This document shows positions 1 to 15,608 of a stretch of DNA of 64,000 nucleotides, piece after piece (the first letter of the stretch is position 1; every line of letters begins with the position of its first letter). The DNA comes from Candidatus Aminicenantes bacterium UBA6072 (GTDB taxonomy: Bacteria; Acidobacteriota; Aminicenantia; UBA2199). The notes beneath the pieces were generated by a model, which worked only from the letters and a program-made list of their open reading frames with translations, did not search any database and had not been told where the DNA came from. Where the stretch lies: NCBI GenBank assembly GCA_002436105.1, contig DIXU01000001.1:310001-374000 (forward strand), given 5' to 3'. The position numbers and the translations under genes were made by a program.

Positions 1-150
1 GAGTACAACGCCGTCAAGTACGAAATGGTCCAGACCGCCAAGTTGAAGGAAGACTACCTCTACGCCAAGAAACTGGCCTTCGAGATCCTGAAGAAAGATC
101 CAAATTACCGGGACATCAAGGCGGTTTTCCAGGAATTGCAGAACAAATAG
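1..150 (+). CDS. C-terminal end of an unidentified protein (partial)
   Basis: The frame is open from the first base and ends at a TAG at 148-150, giving 49 visible residues. The segment is helical and charged, with a YAKKLAFEILKKDPNY stretch typical of the second helix of a tetratricopeptide repeat followed by a capping helix. That suggests the end of a TPR protein, but too little is present to name it. TAG is used here as an ordinary stop. Confidence 0.6.
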   Translation, partial: EYNAVKYEMVQTAKLKEDYLYAKKLAFEILKKDPNYRDIKAVFQELQNK

Positions 151-216
151 GCCTGCCGGCCTGAACCGTTTTCAACAGGGTTTTTCGGGGGTCCCCCTGA
201 TCGCCTGACTGGGAAT

Positions 217-234
217 ATCACATTTTTCACTATT
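217..234 (+). repeat. 18-bp dispersed motif, copy 1
   Basis: The sequence ATCACATTTTTCACTATT occurs here and again, exactly, at 18977-18994 and 19900-19917. This copy lies in the 165-base gap between the first gene and the sigma-54-type regulator gene. Copies 1 and 2 also share the following GA. Apart from this motif I see nothing recognisable in the gap. Its role is unknown. Confidence 0.6.
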
Positions 235-315
235 GATTCGCCAAGCCATCATCATTATATTCCAAGCTTGAATTGACTTTTTCGCAGTGCCCGCCTTTGG
301 CCAAGGAGTCAAGCT

Positions 316-4199
<3,884 letters not shown>

Positions 4200-4203
<4 letters not shown>

Positions 4204-5129
4204 TGCCGCGGCTGCTGAAGAGGGCGGGGCGGTTCCTGCTTTTCATCTGGACGGTGGCCACCCTGACTTTCCTGCTGGCACGCGCCGTACCCGGCGACCC
4301 GGCCCTGGCCATCCTGGGGACGAACCCGAACCCGGAGGACATCCTGCGCCTGCGGCGTTCACTGCAGCTGGACCGTCCCCTGCTCGCGCAGTACATGACC
4401 TTCATGCTGCATCTGGCCGTACTCGACCTGGGCGAATCGCTGGTCGACCGCAGGCCCGTAAGCACCTGCCTGCGTCGCCACCTGCCCAAAACGGTCCTGC
4501 TGGCCCTGGCGGCCATGACGCTCACCGTGCCCCTCTCCCTGCTGCTGGGCTTCCTCGCCGTCTTCGGGAAGAACCGGGTGTGGGAGGCGCTGGCAACGGC
4601 ATTCTCGGCCCTGGGCCTGGCGGTACCCGTCTTTCTTCTGGGCCTGCTCCTGATCCTGGTCTTTTCCCTGGGGCTGGGGCTCCTGCCCGTTTCGGGGAGC
4701 GGCGGCATCCAGTTCCTCGTGCTGCCCGCCGTGACCCTGGCTTTCCCGCTGGGGGCCTTCCTCACCCGCATGGTGCGGGCGGTCCTGCGCGAAGAGGCGC
4801 AACGGCCCTACGTGCTCCTGGCCCGCTCCAAGGGGCTCTCCGCAGCCCAGATCTGCCGCCGCCATATCCTGAAGAACGCGTTCATCCCCATCGTCACCAT
4901 CGCCGGCATGCAGGCGGGCTCCCTCCTGGGCGGGGCCGTCATCGTCGAGAACCTTTTCTCCTGGCCCGGGATCGGCACGCTGCTGCTCACCGCCATCCGC
5001 CAGCGCGACCTGCCCTCCATCCAGGGGGCGGTGCTGCTGATGGCCGCGATGTACTACCTGGCGAACCTCCTGGTCGACATTTCCTATTCGCGGCTCGACC
5101 CGCGCATTTCCCATGATCGGACTGGATAA
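4200..5129 (+). CDS. ABC transporter permease, DppB/OppB type
   Basis: This 309-residue inner-membrane permease belongs to the binding-protein-dependent transport family for peptides or nickel. It has about six hydrophobic segments, the N-terminal AVPGDPA signature of DppB-type subunits, and the cytoplasmic EAA-type loop near 219-240 (RSKGLSAAQICRRHILKNA) that docks on the ATPase. Its ATG overlaps the TGA of the sigma-54-type regulator, and its end overlaps the next permease by 17 bases, so the three genes are probably co-transcribed. No substrate-binding protein or ATPase gene is in the window, so the substrate cannot be named. Confidence 0.9.
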
Positions 5130-5943
5130 GGGGAACCCGCGCTTCCGGCTGGGCGTCCTGGTCCTGGCCGCGATCGGCGCCGGGCTCGGCGGCACCGTCC
5201 TGGCCGGGGGGATCGATCTCGACCTGCACCTGCTGCAGCGCCTGCAGCCGCCTTCCGGCCGCCATCTCCTGGGCACCGATGCCCTCGGGCGCGACATCCT
5301 TTCCTGCCTGGCATTCGGCACGCTGGTCTCGCTGGCCATCGCCCTGGCTGCGGTCGCACTGGCCGCGGTGGCCGGGACCGTGCTGGGCTTCCTGGCCGGC
5401 TGGTTCGGCGGCCGGACCGGCACGATCCTGATGGCGGGAGCCGATCTCATGCTGGCGTTCCCCGGTTTCCTGCTGGCGCTGTTCCTGGCCGCCCTGTGGG
5501 GCCAGGGAGCGCTCCAACTGGTCATCGCCCTGGCCGCGGGCGGCTGGGCCGGCACCGCGCGCCTGGTGCGCGGAGAAGTGCTGCGGATCAAGGAGCTGGA
5601 CTTCATCCTCGCCGCGCGCGGCTTCAATGCCTCGTCCCGGCACATCGCCGTCGAGCACATGCTGCCGTTGATCTTTCCCGCCCTGCTGACCCAGGCCGTC
5701 TCCGGGATCGCCGCCGTCATCCTGGCCGAGGCCGGCCTGAATTTCCTCGGGCTCGGGCTCGACCCGCGCCTGCCGACGCTGGGCGGCATGATCGACGCCG
5801 GACGCACCCACCTGTTCGACCGTCCGGCCCTGGTCCTCGTCCCCGGGGCCTGCCTCACCCTGCTGGTGGCCGGATTCCTGCTGCTGGCCGAGGGCTTCAA
5901 CGCCCGCCCGGGCACGGTTGCCTTTGAAAAATTAGGCGAATGA
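5113..5943 (+). CDS. ABC transporter permease, DppC/OppC type
   Basis: This 276-residue permease is the partner of the preceding DppB-type subunit. Near residue 50 it has the LGTDALGRDILSCL motif characteristic of DppC/OppC proteins, several hydrophobic helices and an EAA loop (AARGFNASSRHIAVEHMLP) near 167-185. The gene starts inside the upstream permease gene, which implies translational coupling. The two permeases would form the membrane channel of a peptide or nickel importer or exporter. The ATP-binding subunits must be encoded elsewhere or were lost. Confidence 0.9.
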   Translation: MIGLDKGNPRFRLGVLVLAAIGAGLGGTVLAGGIDLDLHLLQRLQPPSGRHLLGTDALGRDILSCLAFGTLVSLAIALAAVALAAVAGTVLGFLAGWFGGRTGTILMAGADLMLAFPGFLLALFLAALWGQGALQLVIALAAGGWAGTARLVRGEVLRIKELDFILAARGFNASSRHIAVEHMLPLIFPALLTQAVSGIAAVILAEAGLNFLGLGLDPRLPTLGGMIDAGRTHLFDRPALVLVPGACLTLLVAGFLLLAEGFNARPGTVAFEKLGE

Positions 5944-5946
5944 CGA

Positions 5947-5952
5947 TATAAT
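5947..5952 (+). promoter_or_regulatory. Possible -10 element of the PilZ gene
   Basis: A perfect TATAAT lies 41 bases before the PilZ start. No good -35 box is found at the right distance (the nearest, TTGCCT, is only 13 bases away), so this is a weak call. Confidence 0.3.
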
Positions 5953-5993
5953 GACCCCATCCGCTCCCCGAAGTGGGAACGGGGGAGGTCACC

Positions 5994-6284
5994 ATGGAGA
6001 AGCGCAAGGAACTGCGCGTCAAGAAAAGGGCCTTGTCCAGCCTGGAGAACAAGCCGGCGATCATCGTCGACATGTCGCTGAGCGGCATCCAGATCTCCAT
6101 GAACCGCCCCCCGCGAAACCAGAACGTCGTCATCAAGCTGCAGGTCAACGGCCAGGTCATCACCATCAAGGGGGATGTGCGTTGGATCGGCCGCACGTCG
6201 GCCAGCGCCTCGGCCAACCATATCGGCATCGCCATCCGCGAGGCCCCCGACGCATACTACCAGATGCTGGCGCTTCCCGGCTGA
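5994..6284 (+). CDS. PilZ-domain protein
   Basis: This 96-residue protein starts at an ATG preceded by GGGAGG at the right distance. The N-terminal RKELRVKKR is the arginine-rich cyclic-di-GMP-binding box of PilZ domains. It is followed by DMSLSGIQI, matching the second PilZ motif (D/NxSxxG), and a beta-barrel-like remainder ending in IGIAI. Single-domain PilZ proteins usually act as c-di-GMP receptors that change partner activity. The first arginine pair is RVKKR rather than RxxxR, so binding needs testing. A paralogue lies at 60567-61007. It ends 18 bases from the convergent AAA+ gene. Confidence 0.75.
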   Translation: MEKRKELRVKKRALSSLENKPAIIVDMSLSGIQISMNRPPRNQNVVIKLQVNGQVITIKGDVRWIGRTSASASANHIGIAIREAPDAYYQMLALPG

Positions 6285-6302
6285 GCGGGAGCGCCCCGCC
6301 CG

Positions 6303-9257
<2,955 letters not shown>

Positions 9258-9287
9258 GTTGCGCTCCGCGGTCTTCCGCCTGGCTGA

Positions 9288-9316
9288 ATTATAGGAGCAT
9301 CGGCGGCGAAAGTCAA
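9288..9316 (-). promoter_or_regulatory. Promoter of the AAA+ gene
   Basis: On the minus strand there is TTGACT (9311-9316), a 17-base spacer and a perfect TATAAT (9288-9293), placing transcription start about 30 bases before the AAA+ start codon. Confidence 0.75.
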
Positions 9317-9318
9317 TT

Positions 9319-9334
9319 TGAAATTGCAATTTCA
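9319..9334. promoter_or_regulatory. Perfect 16-bp palindrome between divergent promoters (operator candidate)
   Basis: TGAAATTGCAATTTCA is perfectly self-complementary. It covers the -35 box of the plus-strand promoter (9324-9329) and begins 3 bases from the -35 box of the minus-strand promoter. A dimeric regulator bound here could repress or switch both genes. Confidence 0.5.
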
Positions 9335-9352
9335 GCCGATGTTTGCTATACT
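9324..9352 (+). promoter_or_regulatory. Promoter of the TPR-kinase gene
   Basis: TTGCAA (9324-9329), a 17-base spacer and TATACT (9347-9352) precede the start codon at 9366. The transcript would begin only about 7 bases before the ATG, leaving no room for a normal ribosome binding site. Confidence 0.6.
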
Positions 9353-9365
9353 TTTTCCTATCGCC

Positions 9366-11711
9366 ATGGAAGAATTATTGAGCAATCCTCTGGTAAAACT
9401 GGCCATCATCGTGGCCATCATGCTCCTGATCCTGAAGATCGTTTACCAGGTCCTCAAGACCGCCAAGGTGTCCGCTTTTCAGAACCGTTCCTTTTTCGAG
9501 GCGTTCTTCTACCTGCTGGCCAAAAAGGCCTACATGGAACGGGATGCCAAGCGCTTGCGCAAACAGAACCATTTCCTCAAGTCGGGAAAGGTCTACGAAG
9601 AGATCGGCGAGTTCAAGAAAGCGCTGCAGGTCTACGAGGAAGGCCTGGAGTACGACGTCATGGGCGAGCTGCTGGAGAAGCTGGGCAAGGAAAGCGAGGC
9701 CATCGAGATCTACAAGAAGAGCGGCAACAGCGACAATCTGGTCAAGCTGCTGCTCAAGCGCAAGAACATCGAGGCCGCCGGCACCGTCCTGGAGAACAAC
9801 AACCGCTTTCAGGAAGCCGCCGAGCTGTACTACAATTACGAGCGCTACGACAAGGCGGCCCAGATCTACGAGAAAAAGGGATTCTACAAAAAAGCGGCCT
9901 ATATATATGAAAAGGGCGGCAACCTCAAGAAGGCCGCCGCCAATTTCGAGAAGTGGTTCGTCACCAGCTTCGACACGGCCATCGGCTTCCAGGTCTCCAA
10001 GCAGCTGGAGCAGGAGCTGCTCAAGGCCGTGGAGCTGTACACCCAGCTGAACGAGCTGGAAAAGGCCTACAATCTGCTGATCAAGTACGGGAAATTCGAG
10101 AAAGCCGCCGAAGTGGCGATCAAGATGAATCGCATTTCCGATGCCGCCCAGAATTTCGAACGCGCCCAGCAGCCCCTCCGGGCGGCCGAAATGTACGAGC
10201 AACTGGGCCAGCCCAAGATCGCCTACCTGCTGCGCGGCGAGAACGCGTTTGCCAAGGGCAGCACATTGGAGGCGGCCGAGTGGTTCCTCAAGGGCGAGGA
10301 TTACACGCGCGCCGCCGAGCTCTTTGAATGGGACAAGAAATTCACCAAAGCCGCCCATTGTTACTTCATGAACCAGAATTTCCTGGGAGCGGCCGAGAAC
10401 TACCTCAAGGACAACAACGAGGAGGAGGCGGCCAAAATGTTCGAGATGGGCCGGGAATGGAAGATGGCGGCCAACATCTCGCTGAAATACGGCAAGTTCC
10501 AGAAGGCCGGCGAGTTGTACGAGAATGCCCAGGAGTACTTCAAGGCCGGCTCCTCGTTCATCAAGGTGGACGACGACCGTCGCGCCCTGGCCAATTTCCA
10601 GCTGGTGCCGGTCGACTCGCCGGATTTCAATGCCGCCATCACCCACATGGCCAACATCTTCCTCAAGAACCGCAAGCCGCAGCTGGTCATCGAGAAGATC
10701 GAGAAGCTTCTCGGCGAAAATCCGATCGACAAATCCAACATCGAATGGTTCTATGTCCTGGGGCAGGCCTACGAGAATGCCGGCAACTTCCGCAAGGCAT
10801 TCGAGATCTACCAGATGATCCTCACCGAGGATTACTCATTCAGGGACGTGCACCAGAAGATCAAGGACGTGGAGAACCTGATCCAGAAATACAAGGAGAT
10901 GGAGCTGATCAGCGAGGACTCCATCGAGCGCTACCGCATCGTGGAGAAGATCGGCGAGGGCGGCATGGGCGTGGTCTTCAAGGCCGAGGACACGGTATTG
11001 AAGCGCATCGTGGCCCTGAAGATCCTGAACAAGACCCTGGTGGCCGACAAGCGCAACCTGGAGCGCTTCTTTTCCGAGGCCCGCTCCACCGCCTCGCTGA
11101 CCCAGGCCAACATCGTCACCGTCTATGACGTGGGTCAGATCAAGGACGACTATTTCATTTCCATGGAGTACATCGAGGGCGAGAACTTCATGAACCTCAT
11201 CCGCCGCAAGAAGGTGTTCTCCCCCTCGCAGGTCATCTTCATCGCCATCAAGCTCTTCAAGGCCCTCGATTATTCGCATCGCAAGGGCATCATCCACCGC
11301 GACATCAAGCCGCATAACATCATGATCACCAAGCAGAAGGAGATCAAGATCATGGATTTCGGCCTGGCCGTGATCCTCGGCGACCAGAAAAAGGGCGAAA
11401 GCGGCGTCATCACCGGCACACCCTACTACATGTCGCCCGAGCAGATCCAGGGCATCCCCGTCGATCATCGCACCGACATCTATTCCTCGGGCGCCACCCT
11501 GTTCCACCTCACCACCGGCCACGTCCCCTTCAAGGGCGAGAACATCTTCTACCAGCACCTCTTCGACCCGGTGCCGCCGATCAAGAAATTCCGCAGCGAC
11601 GTCCCGGAGAAGCTCTGCTATATCATCGAGAAATGCATGGAGAAAAAGCGCGAGCAGCGCTTCCAGAGCGCCATGGAAGTGCTGAACGAGATGAAGACCA
11701 TCAAAATCTAA
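9366..11711 (+). CDS. Membrane-anchored TPR protein with C-terminal Ser/Thr protein kinase
   Basis: This 781-residue protein begins with a hydrophobic segment (about 10-30), so it is probably anchored in the inner membrane. About 500 residues of repeated helical pairs follow, with the pattern YEKKGFYKKAAYIYEKGG, a TPR-like solenoid. From about 527 to 781 lies a Hanks-type kinase: GEGGMGVVFKAE loop, the lysine in VALKIL, HRDIKPHN catalytic loop, DFGLAV and TPYYMSPEQ. The motifs are all intact, so it should be active. An in-frame TTG lies upstream at 9318, but it falls inside the promoter, so ATG 9366 is preferred. It diverges from a TPR-bearing AAA+ gene. Confidence 0.9.
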   Translation: MEELLSNPLVKLAIIVAIMLLILKIVYQVLKTAKVSAFQNRSFFEAFFYLLAKKAYMERDAKRLRKQNHFLKSGKVYEEIGEFKKALQVYEEGLEYDVMGELLEKLGKESEAIEIYKKSGNSDNLVKLLLKRKNIEAAGTVLENNNRFQEAAELYYNYERYDKAAQIYEKKGFYKKAAYIYEKGGNLKKAAANFEKWFVTSFDTAIGFQVSKQLEQELLKAVELYTQLNELEKAYNLLIKYGKFEKAAEVAIKMNRISDAAQNFERAQQPLRAAEMYEQLGQPKIAYLLRGENAFAKGSTLEAAEWFLKGEDYTRAAELFEWDKKFTKAAHCYFMNQNFLGAAENYLKDNNEEEAAKMFEMGREWKMAANISLKYGKFQKAGELYENAQEYFKAGSSFIKVDDDRRALANFQLVPVDSPDFNAAITHMANIFLKNRKPQLVIEKIEKLLGENPIDKSNIEWFYVLGQAYENAGNFRKAFEIYQMILTEDYSFRDVHQKIKDVENLIQKYKEMELISEDSIERYRIVEKIGEGGMGVVFKAEDTVLKRIVALKILNKTLVADKRNLERFFSEARSTASLTQANIVTVYDVGQIKDDYFISMEYIEGENFMNLIRRKKVFSPSQVIFIAIKLFKALDYSHRKGIIHRDIKPHNIMITKQKEIKIMDFGLAVILGDQKKGESGVITGTPYYMSPEQIQGIPVDHRTDIYSSGATLFHLTTGHVPFKGENIFYQHLFDPVPPIKKFRSDVPEKLCYIIEKCMEKKREQRFQSAMEVLNEMKTIKI

Positions 11712-11728
11712 AGCAAGGAGCGGCACAT

Positions 11729-12883
11729 ATGGATTTTTCACTGAGCGAAGAACACTTGGCATTCAAGGAAGAAACGCATAAATTCGCCGAGAAGGAAATG
11801 CGTCCCAAGAGCCACGAATACGACGAGAAGAACGAATTTCCCCGCGAGATCATGCAGAAGGCCTTCGAGGCCGGGTTTCTCACCTCGGGCATTCCCGCCG
11901 AATACAACGGCGCCGGCTTTTCGACCCTGATCAACACCATCGTCTGCGAGGAGCTCGCCTGGGGCTGCGCCGGCATGTACACGTCGATCATGGCCAACAC
12001 CCTGGCCACCACCCCCATCGTCCTGTTCGGCAGCGAGGAGCAGAAGAAACAGTTCCTCACGCCGCTGACCGAAAAGATGACCTTCGCCTGTTTCGCCCTG
12101 ACCGAGAAGGAGGCCGGCTCGGACAATTCCGCCATCCAGACCACCGCCGTCAAAAAGGGCGATCATTACGTCCTCAACGGCTCCAAGACCTTCATCACCA
12201 ACGGCGGCGTCTCCCAGCTGGGAGTGGTCTTCGCGTCCACCGACAAGTCGCGCGGCGCCCGCGGCCTCACGGCCTTCATCGTGCCCATGGACTCGCCGGG
12301 CATCACCGTCGGCAAGCACGAGAACAAGATGGGCCACCGCGCCTCCAACACCACCGAGCTCTATTTCGACGAGGTCAAGGTCCCGGCCGCCAACGTCCTG
12401 AGGCGCGAGGGCATGGGCTTCATCATCGCCATGAAGACCCTCGATTACGCCCGGCCCGCCGTGGGCGCCGGCGGCGTGGGCGTGGCCCGAGCCGCATTCG
12501 AGGAAGCGCTGAAATACACCCAGTCGCGCGTGCAGTTCGGCCGTCCCATCGCCACCTTCCAGCACAACGCGTTCAAGCTGGCCGAGATGGCCACCGAGAT
12601 CGAGGCGGCGCGGCTGATGGTCTACCGCTCGGCATGGATGCTGGACAACGGGCTGAAAGCATCCAAGGAGTCGGCCATGGCCAAGGTCATGGCCACCGAC
12701 GTGGCCATGAAGGTCACCGTCGACGCCGTCCAGCTCTTCGGCGGCTACGGCTACATGAAGGAATACCCGGTGGAGAAGATGATGCGCGACGCCAAGCTGC
12801 TGCAGATCTACGAGGGCACCAACGAGATCCAGAAGCACGTCATATCGCTGGAGCTGCTCGGCGCGACCAAGAATATCGGCTGA
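11729..12883 (+). CDS. Acyl-CoA dehydrogenase (short-chain/butyryl type)
   Basis: This 384-residue flavoenzyme matches the usual family length. It should oxidise an acyl-CoA to the 2,3-enoyl-CoA, passing electrons to electron-transfer flavoprotein. Visible signatures are ALTEKEAGSD and a TFITNGG motif at the FAD-binding sheet, and QIYEGTNEIQ near the end, which carries the glutamate used as catalytic base in short- and medium-chain enzymes. The start has AAGGAG 8 bases upstream. It lies 17 bases after the kinase gene and before hutH. Chain-length preference (butyryl, branched or other) cannot be fixed from sequence alone. Confidence 0.92.
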   Translation: MDFSLSEEHLAFKEETHKFAEKEMRPKSHEYDEKNEFPREIMQKAFEAGFLTSGIPAEYNGAGFSTLINTIVCEELAWGCAGMYTSIMANTLATTPIVLFGSEEQKKQFLTPLTEKMTFACFALTEKEAGSDNSAIQTTAVKKGDHYVLNGSKTFITNGGVSQLGVVFASTDKSRGARGLTAFIVPMDSPGITVGKHENKMGHRASNTTELYFDEVKVPAANVLRREGMGFIIAMKTLDYARPAVGAGGVGVARAAFEEALKYTQSRVQFGRPIATFQHNAFKLAEMATEIEAARLMVYRSAWMLDNGLKASKESAMAKVMATDVAMKVTVDAVQLFGGYGYMKEYPVEKMMRDAKLLQIYEGTNEIQKHVISLELLGATKNIG

Positions 12884-12914
12884 GCCGATGGGTCGCCCCA
12901 GCCGCAGCTGAACC

Positions 12915-14441
12915 ATGGCCATCCAGATCGACGGCGAAGCCCTTACCCTGGAGGAGTTCGACCGCGTCGCCCGCCTGCGCAAGCGGGTGGAGCTTTCCGA
13001 GCCGGCCGCGGAAAAGATCCGCCACTGCCGGCGCGTTCTGGAGGAATTCCTCCACAGCGACAAGCCCCATTACGGCATCAACACCGGCTTCGGCGCCCTG
13101 GCCCAGCGCCGCATCGAAAAAAAGGACCTGAAACGCCTGCAGCGCAACCTGATCCACAGCCACACCGCCGGCGTCGGTCCCTGTCTGCCGGCCGACATCG
13201 CGCGCGGCGTCATCCTGCTGCGCGCCAATGTCCTGGCCAAGGGCTACAGCGGCGTACGCCTGGAAGTGGTGCAGTTGCTCCTCGACCTGCTGAACAAGGA
13301 CATCGTGCCGCTGATCCCTTCCAAGGGCTCGGTGGGCGCCTCCGGCGACCTGGCTCCACTCTCGCACCTGGCCATGGTGCTGATCGGAGAGGGGGAAGTC
13401 CTATGCCAGGGCCTGGAGATGAACGCGGCCGCGGCCCTGAAAAAGGCCGGACTGCGTCCCCTGGAGCTCCTGGAAAAGGAGGGATTGGCCCTGATCAACG
13501 GCACCCAGGTCATGACCGCCATCGGTATTTTCAACCTGCTCGAGGCGGAGAACCTGGTCAAGGCGGCCGATATCGCGGGCGCCATGACCTTCGAGGCCCA
13601 GCTGGGAAGCCCGACGCCCTTCTACGAGGAGATCCAGGAGGTCCGCCGCCATCCGGGGCAGATGGAAAGCGCCCGCAACGTCATGCGCCTGATCAAGGAT
13701 TCCCCGTTGTGGATCTCGCACCAGGGGAAGAAGAAGGTGCAGGACGCCTATTCCATCCGCTGCATCCCCCAGGTGCACGGGGCCGTGCGCGACACGCTCC
13801 AGCACGTGCGCCGCGTCCTGGAGATCGAGACGAACTCGGCCACCGAGAACCCGCTGATCTTCCCGGACAAGAAGATCATCCTGTCGGGCGGCAACTTCCA
13901 CGGCGAACCGGTGGCTTTCGCCATGGATTTCCTGGCCATCGCCATGACCGAGCTGGGAAATATCTCCGAGCGGCGCATCGACCGCCTGATCAATCCCGCA
14001 TCCAACATGGGGCTGCCCAATTTCCTGGTCGCCGACAACGGCCTCAACTCCGGCTTCATGATCGCCCATGTCACGGCCACGGCGCTGGCCTCGGAGAACA
14101 AGTCCCTGGCCCATCCGGCCGCGGTGGACAACATCCCCACCTCGGCCAACCAGGAGGACCACGTCAGCATGGGCACAATCGGCGCCCGCAAGGCGCGCGA
14201 GATCATCGTCAACCTGCGCCATATCCTGGCCATCGAGTTGATGGCTGCCGCCCAGGCCCTCGATTTCTACGAGCTCAAGAGCTCGCCGCCGCTGGAGAGC
14301 GTCAAGGCCCTGATCCGCAAGCAGGTGCCGTTCCTCAACGAGGATACGCGCATGGACATCCCCATCCGCCAGGTCACCGACCTGATCGCGAGCGGCCAGC
14401 TGGTCGCTGCCGCCGAAAAGCCGGGCGTGCAGCTGCTCTGA
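12915..14441 (+). CDS. hutH: Histidine ammonia-lyase
   Basis: This 508-residue enzyme deaminates L-histidine to trans-urocanate and ammonia, the first step of histidine degradation. It has the family length, the YGINTGFG motif at residues 53-60, and the Ala142-Ser143-Gly144 triad (GASGDLAPLSH) that cyclises to the MIO electrophile. EDHVSMG lies near 415. Phenylalanine/tyrosine ammonia-lyases share the MIO fold, but overall this is HutH-like. No hutU, hutI or hutG is in the window. The start codon has no clear ribosome binding site, and the gene lies 31 bases after the acyl-CoA dehydrogenase gene. Confidence 0.92.
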   Translation: MAIQIDGEALTLEEFDRVARLRKRVELSEPAAEKIRHCRRVLEEFLHSDKPHYGINTGFGALAQRRIEKKDLKRLQRNLIHSHTAGVGPCLPADIARGVILLRANVLAKGYSGVRLEVVQLLLDLLNKDIVPLIPSKGSVGASGDLAPLSHLAMVLIGEGEVLCQGLEMNAAAALKKAGLRPLELLEKEGLALINGTQVMTAIGIFNLLEAENLVKAADIAGAMTFEAQLGSPTPFYEEIQEVRRHPGQMESARNVMRLIKDSPLWISHQGKKKVQDAYSIRCIPQVHGAVRDTLQHVRRVLEIETNSATENPLIFPDKKIILSGGNFHGEPVAFAMDFLAIAMTELGNISERRIDRLINPASNMGLPNFLVADNGLNSGFMIAHVTATALASENKSLAHPAAVDNIPTSANQEDHVSMGTIGARKAREIIVNLRHILAIELMAAAQALDFYELKSSPPLESVKALIRKQVPFLNEDTRMDIPIRQVTDLIASGQLVAAAEKPGVQLL

Positions 14442-14716
14442 TGTTTCAGCTCATCCTGCTGGCGGCGATCATTTATTTCCTTTACAGGTGGCTGCGCCAG
14501 GAAACGCCCGGGACACGGGGCAGCGACTCGCCGCCACCCCCCGCGACCGGGCCGTTCAACCGTTCCGCTGGACCCGTCGAGGAGATGCGCCAGGACCCGG
14601 TCTGCGGCACCTGGGTGCCGATCAGCCAGGCGGTCACCCTGAACCGCGACGGCGAGACGCTCCATTTCTGCTCGGCCGAGTGCCGGGACAAGTATCTCAA
14701 AGAGGCGAACAAGTAG
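14441..14716 (+). CDS. Membrane-anchored YHS/TRASH-type metal-binding protein
   Basis: This 91-residue protein begins with a hydrophobic helix (residues 2-18). After a proline-rich linker it has a small domain DPVCGTWVPIS...LHFCSAECRDKYL with three cysteines, as in YHS and TRASH metal-binding domains. Its ATG shares a base with the hutH stop (TGATG), so it is translationally coupled to it. The function is unknown; such domains are linked to heavy-metal sensing or cofactor handling. Confidence is good for the domain and low for a role. Confidence 0.75.
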   Translation: MFQLILLAAIIYFLYRWLRQETPGTRGSDSPPPPATGPFNRSAGPVEEMRQDPVCGTWVPISQAVTLNRDGETLHFCSAECRDKYLKEANK

Positions 14717-14935
14717 TGTCAGTGAAAGTGTCAGCAAGAAACTCGCCGACTCAACCTTATTCCAGGCTTTAAGAAATAAAGAAAGAGAAAGTGGCCGGGA
14801 GGTAAGGCAAGAATAAAGGCGGCAATGAATTCGTTCTTTGCTGTTGTTCTCCCCTGTACAGTTTTTCCTGACCTCTTTTTTTTCTGCAAGGGCTAGTTCG
14901 CCGGGTTTTTTGCTGAACTGGCATTGACACTGACA
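14717..14935. repeat. Inverted-repeat element A
   Basis: Imperfect terminal inverted repeats bound this 219-base gene-free stretch. The left arm (14717-14751) includes GTGTCAG twice, and the right arm (14895-14935) reads as TGTCAGTGTCAATGCCAG on the other strand. Both arms continue into a CAGCAA..AAC..GCCGA(A)CT segment. The arms need a gap of a few bases to align. The interior is AT-rich with a T-run at 14874-14883 and codes for nothing I recognise. Confidence 0.55.
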
Positions 14936-14957
14936 ATTTGAAGAAAAAAGTGGGGGT

Positions 14958-15479
14958 TTACTTGTGGCCGGTGGACAAGGCGGCGTCGGGGGTGCGCGCA
15001 TGGCGGTTGAGTTTTTCCAGGAGATCCTCCGGATTCATTTCATCCTTGTTCAGGATGGAATCTTTGCCCAAGCCCATGCCGATCAGCGCCCCCAGGCCGG
15101 CGGCCGGCAAGCCGATGAAAATTCCCGACAAGCCTGCGTCCATGACCGCATCATTGCAGCTGTGCGAATCCCTGCTGATGCCGAAGGCGACCAGTGTGCC
15201 CCCCAGAAATCCGATCAACATGCCGGTCCCGGCCCTCGACTTTTTCTTGATCCTCACCGAGCCGATCTCTGCCAGGCCGACGAGCGCTCCGCCGCTGCCG
15301 TTGCCGACGACCAGGCCGTCGCGCTTGACCGTCAGCAGCTCGTCGCGGATCTCGCTCCCATTCTCGCGCTGCACCACGACCTGGGCCCCCTTGCGCTCCC
15401 TGGCCGACAGCGGCGCCGACCCCAGCAGCAGCACCGCCATCATGCTCCAGGCCATGATCCTTTGCGTTCTCGTTCTCAT
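14958..15479 (-). CDS. Secreted or envelope protein with glycine-rich hydrophobic segments
   Basis: This 173-residue protein starts at an ATG preceded by GGGAGG. It has a signal peptide (hydrophobic 10-26, SAPLSARERK at the cleavage region), a short beta-rich part (VVVQRENGSEIRDELLTVKRDGLVV), and two glycine-rich hydrophobic stretches (GTGMLIGFLGGTLVAFG and GIFIGLPAAGLGALIGMGLG). Such stretches resemble glycine-zipper membrane insertions. I do not recognise a named family. It stands alone between element A and a decayed beta-barrel gene. Confidence 0.65.
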   Translation of the reverse strand: MRTRTQRIMAWSMMAVLLLGSAPLSARERKGAQVVVQRENGSEIRDELLTVKRDGLVVGNGSGGALVGLAEIGSVRIKKKSRAGTGMLIGFLGGTLVAFGISRDSHSCNDAVMDAGLSGIFIGLPAAGLGALIGMGLGKDSILNKDEMNPEDLLEKLNRHARTPDAALSTGHK

Positions 15480-15608
15480 CTTCCCTCCCCGGCACAAACC
15501 TTGCAGCGGCCCATGCCATCTGGATCGCTTACTCCACCCTCGCCTTCAAATGGGCGTTCCTCATTTTTCTTCCGTTGTTTTGACGCGCAGCTTCTTTCTT
15601 GCCGCTCT

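Noticed and set aside
150..161. GGCCTGCCGGCC shared with 59484-59495
   Set aside because: A 12-base GC-rich near-palindrome can recur by chance in 64 kb of this composition, and the flanks do not match.
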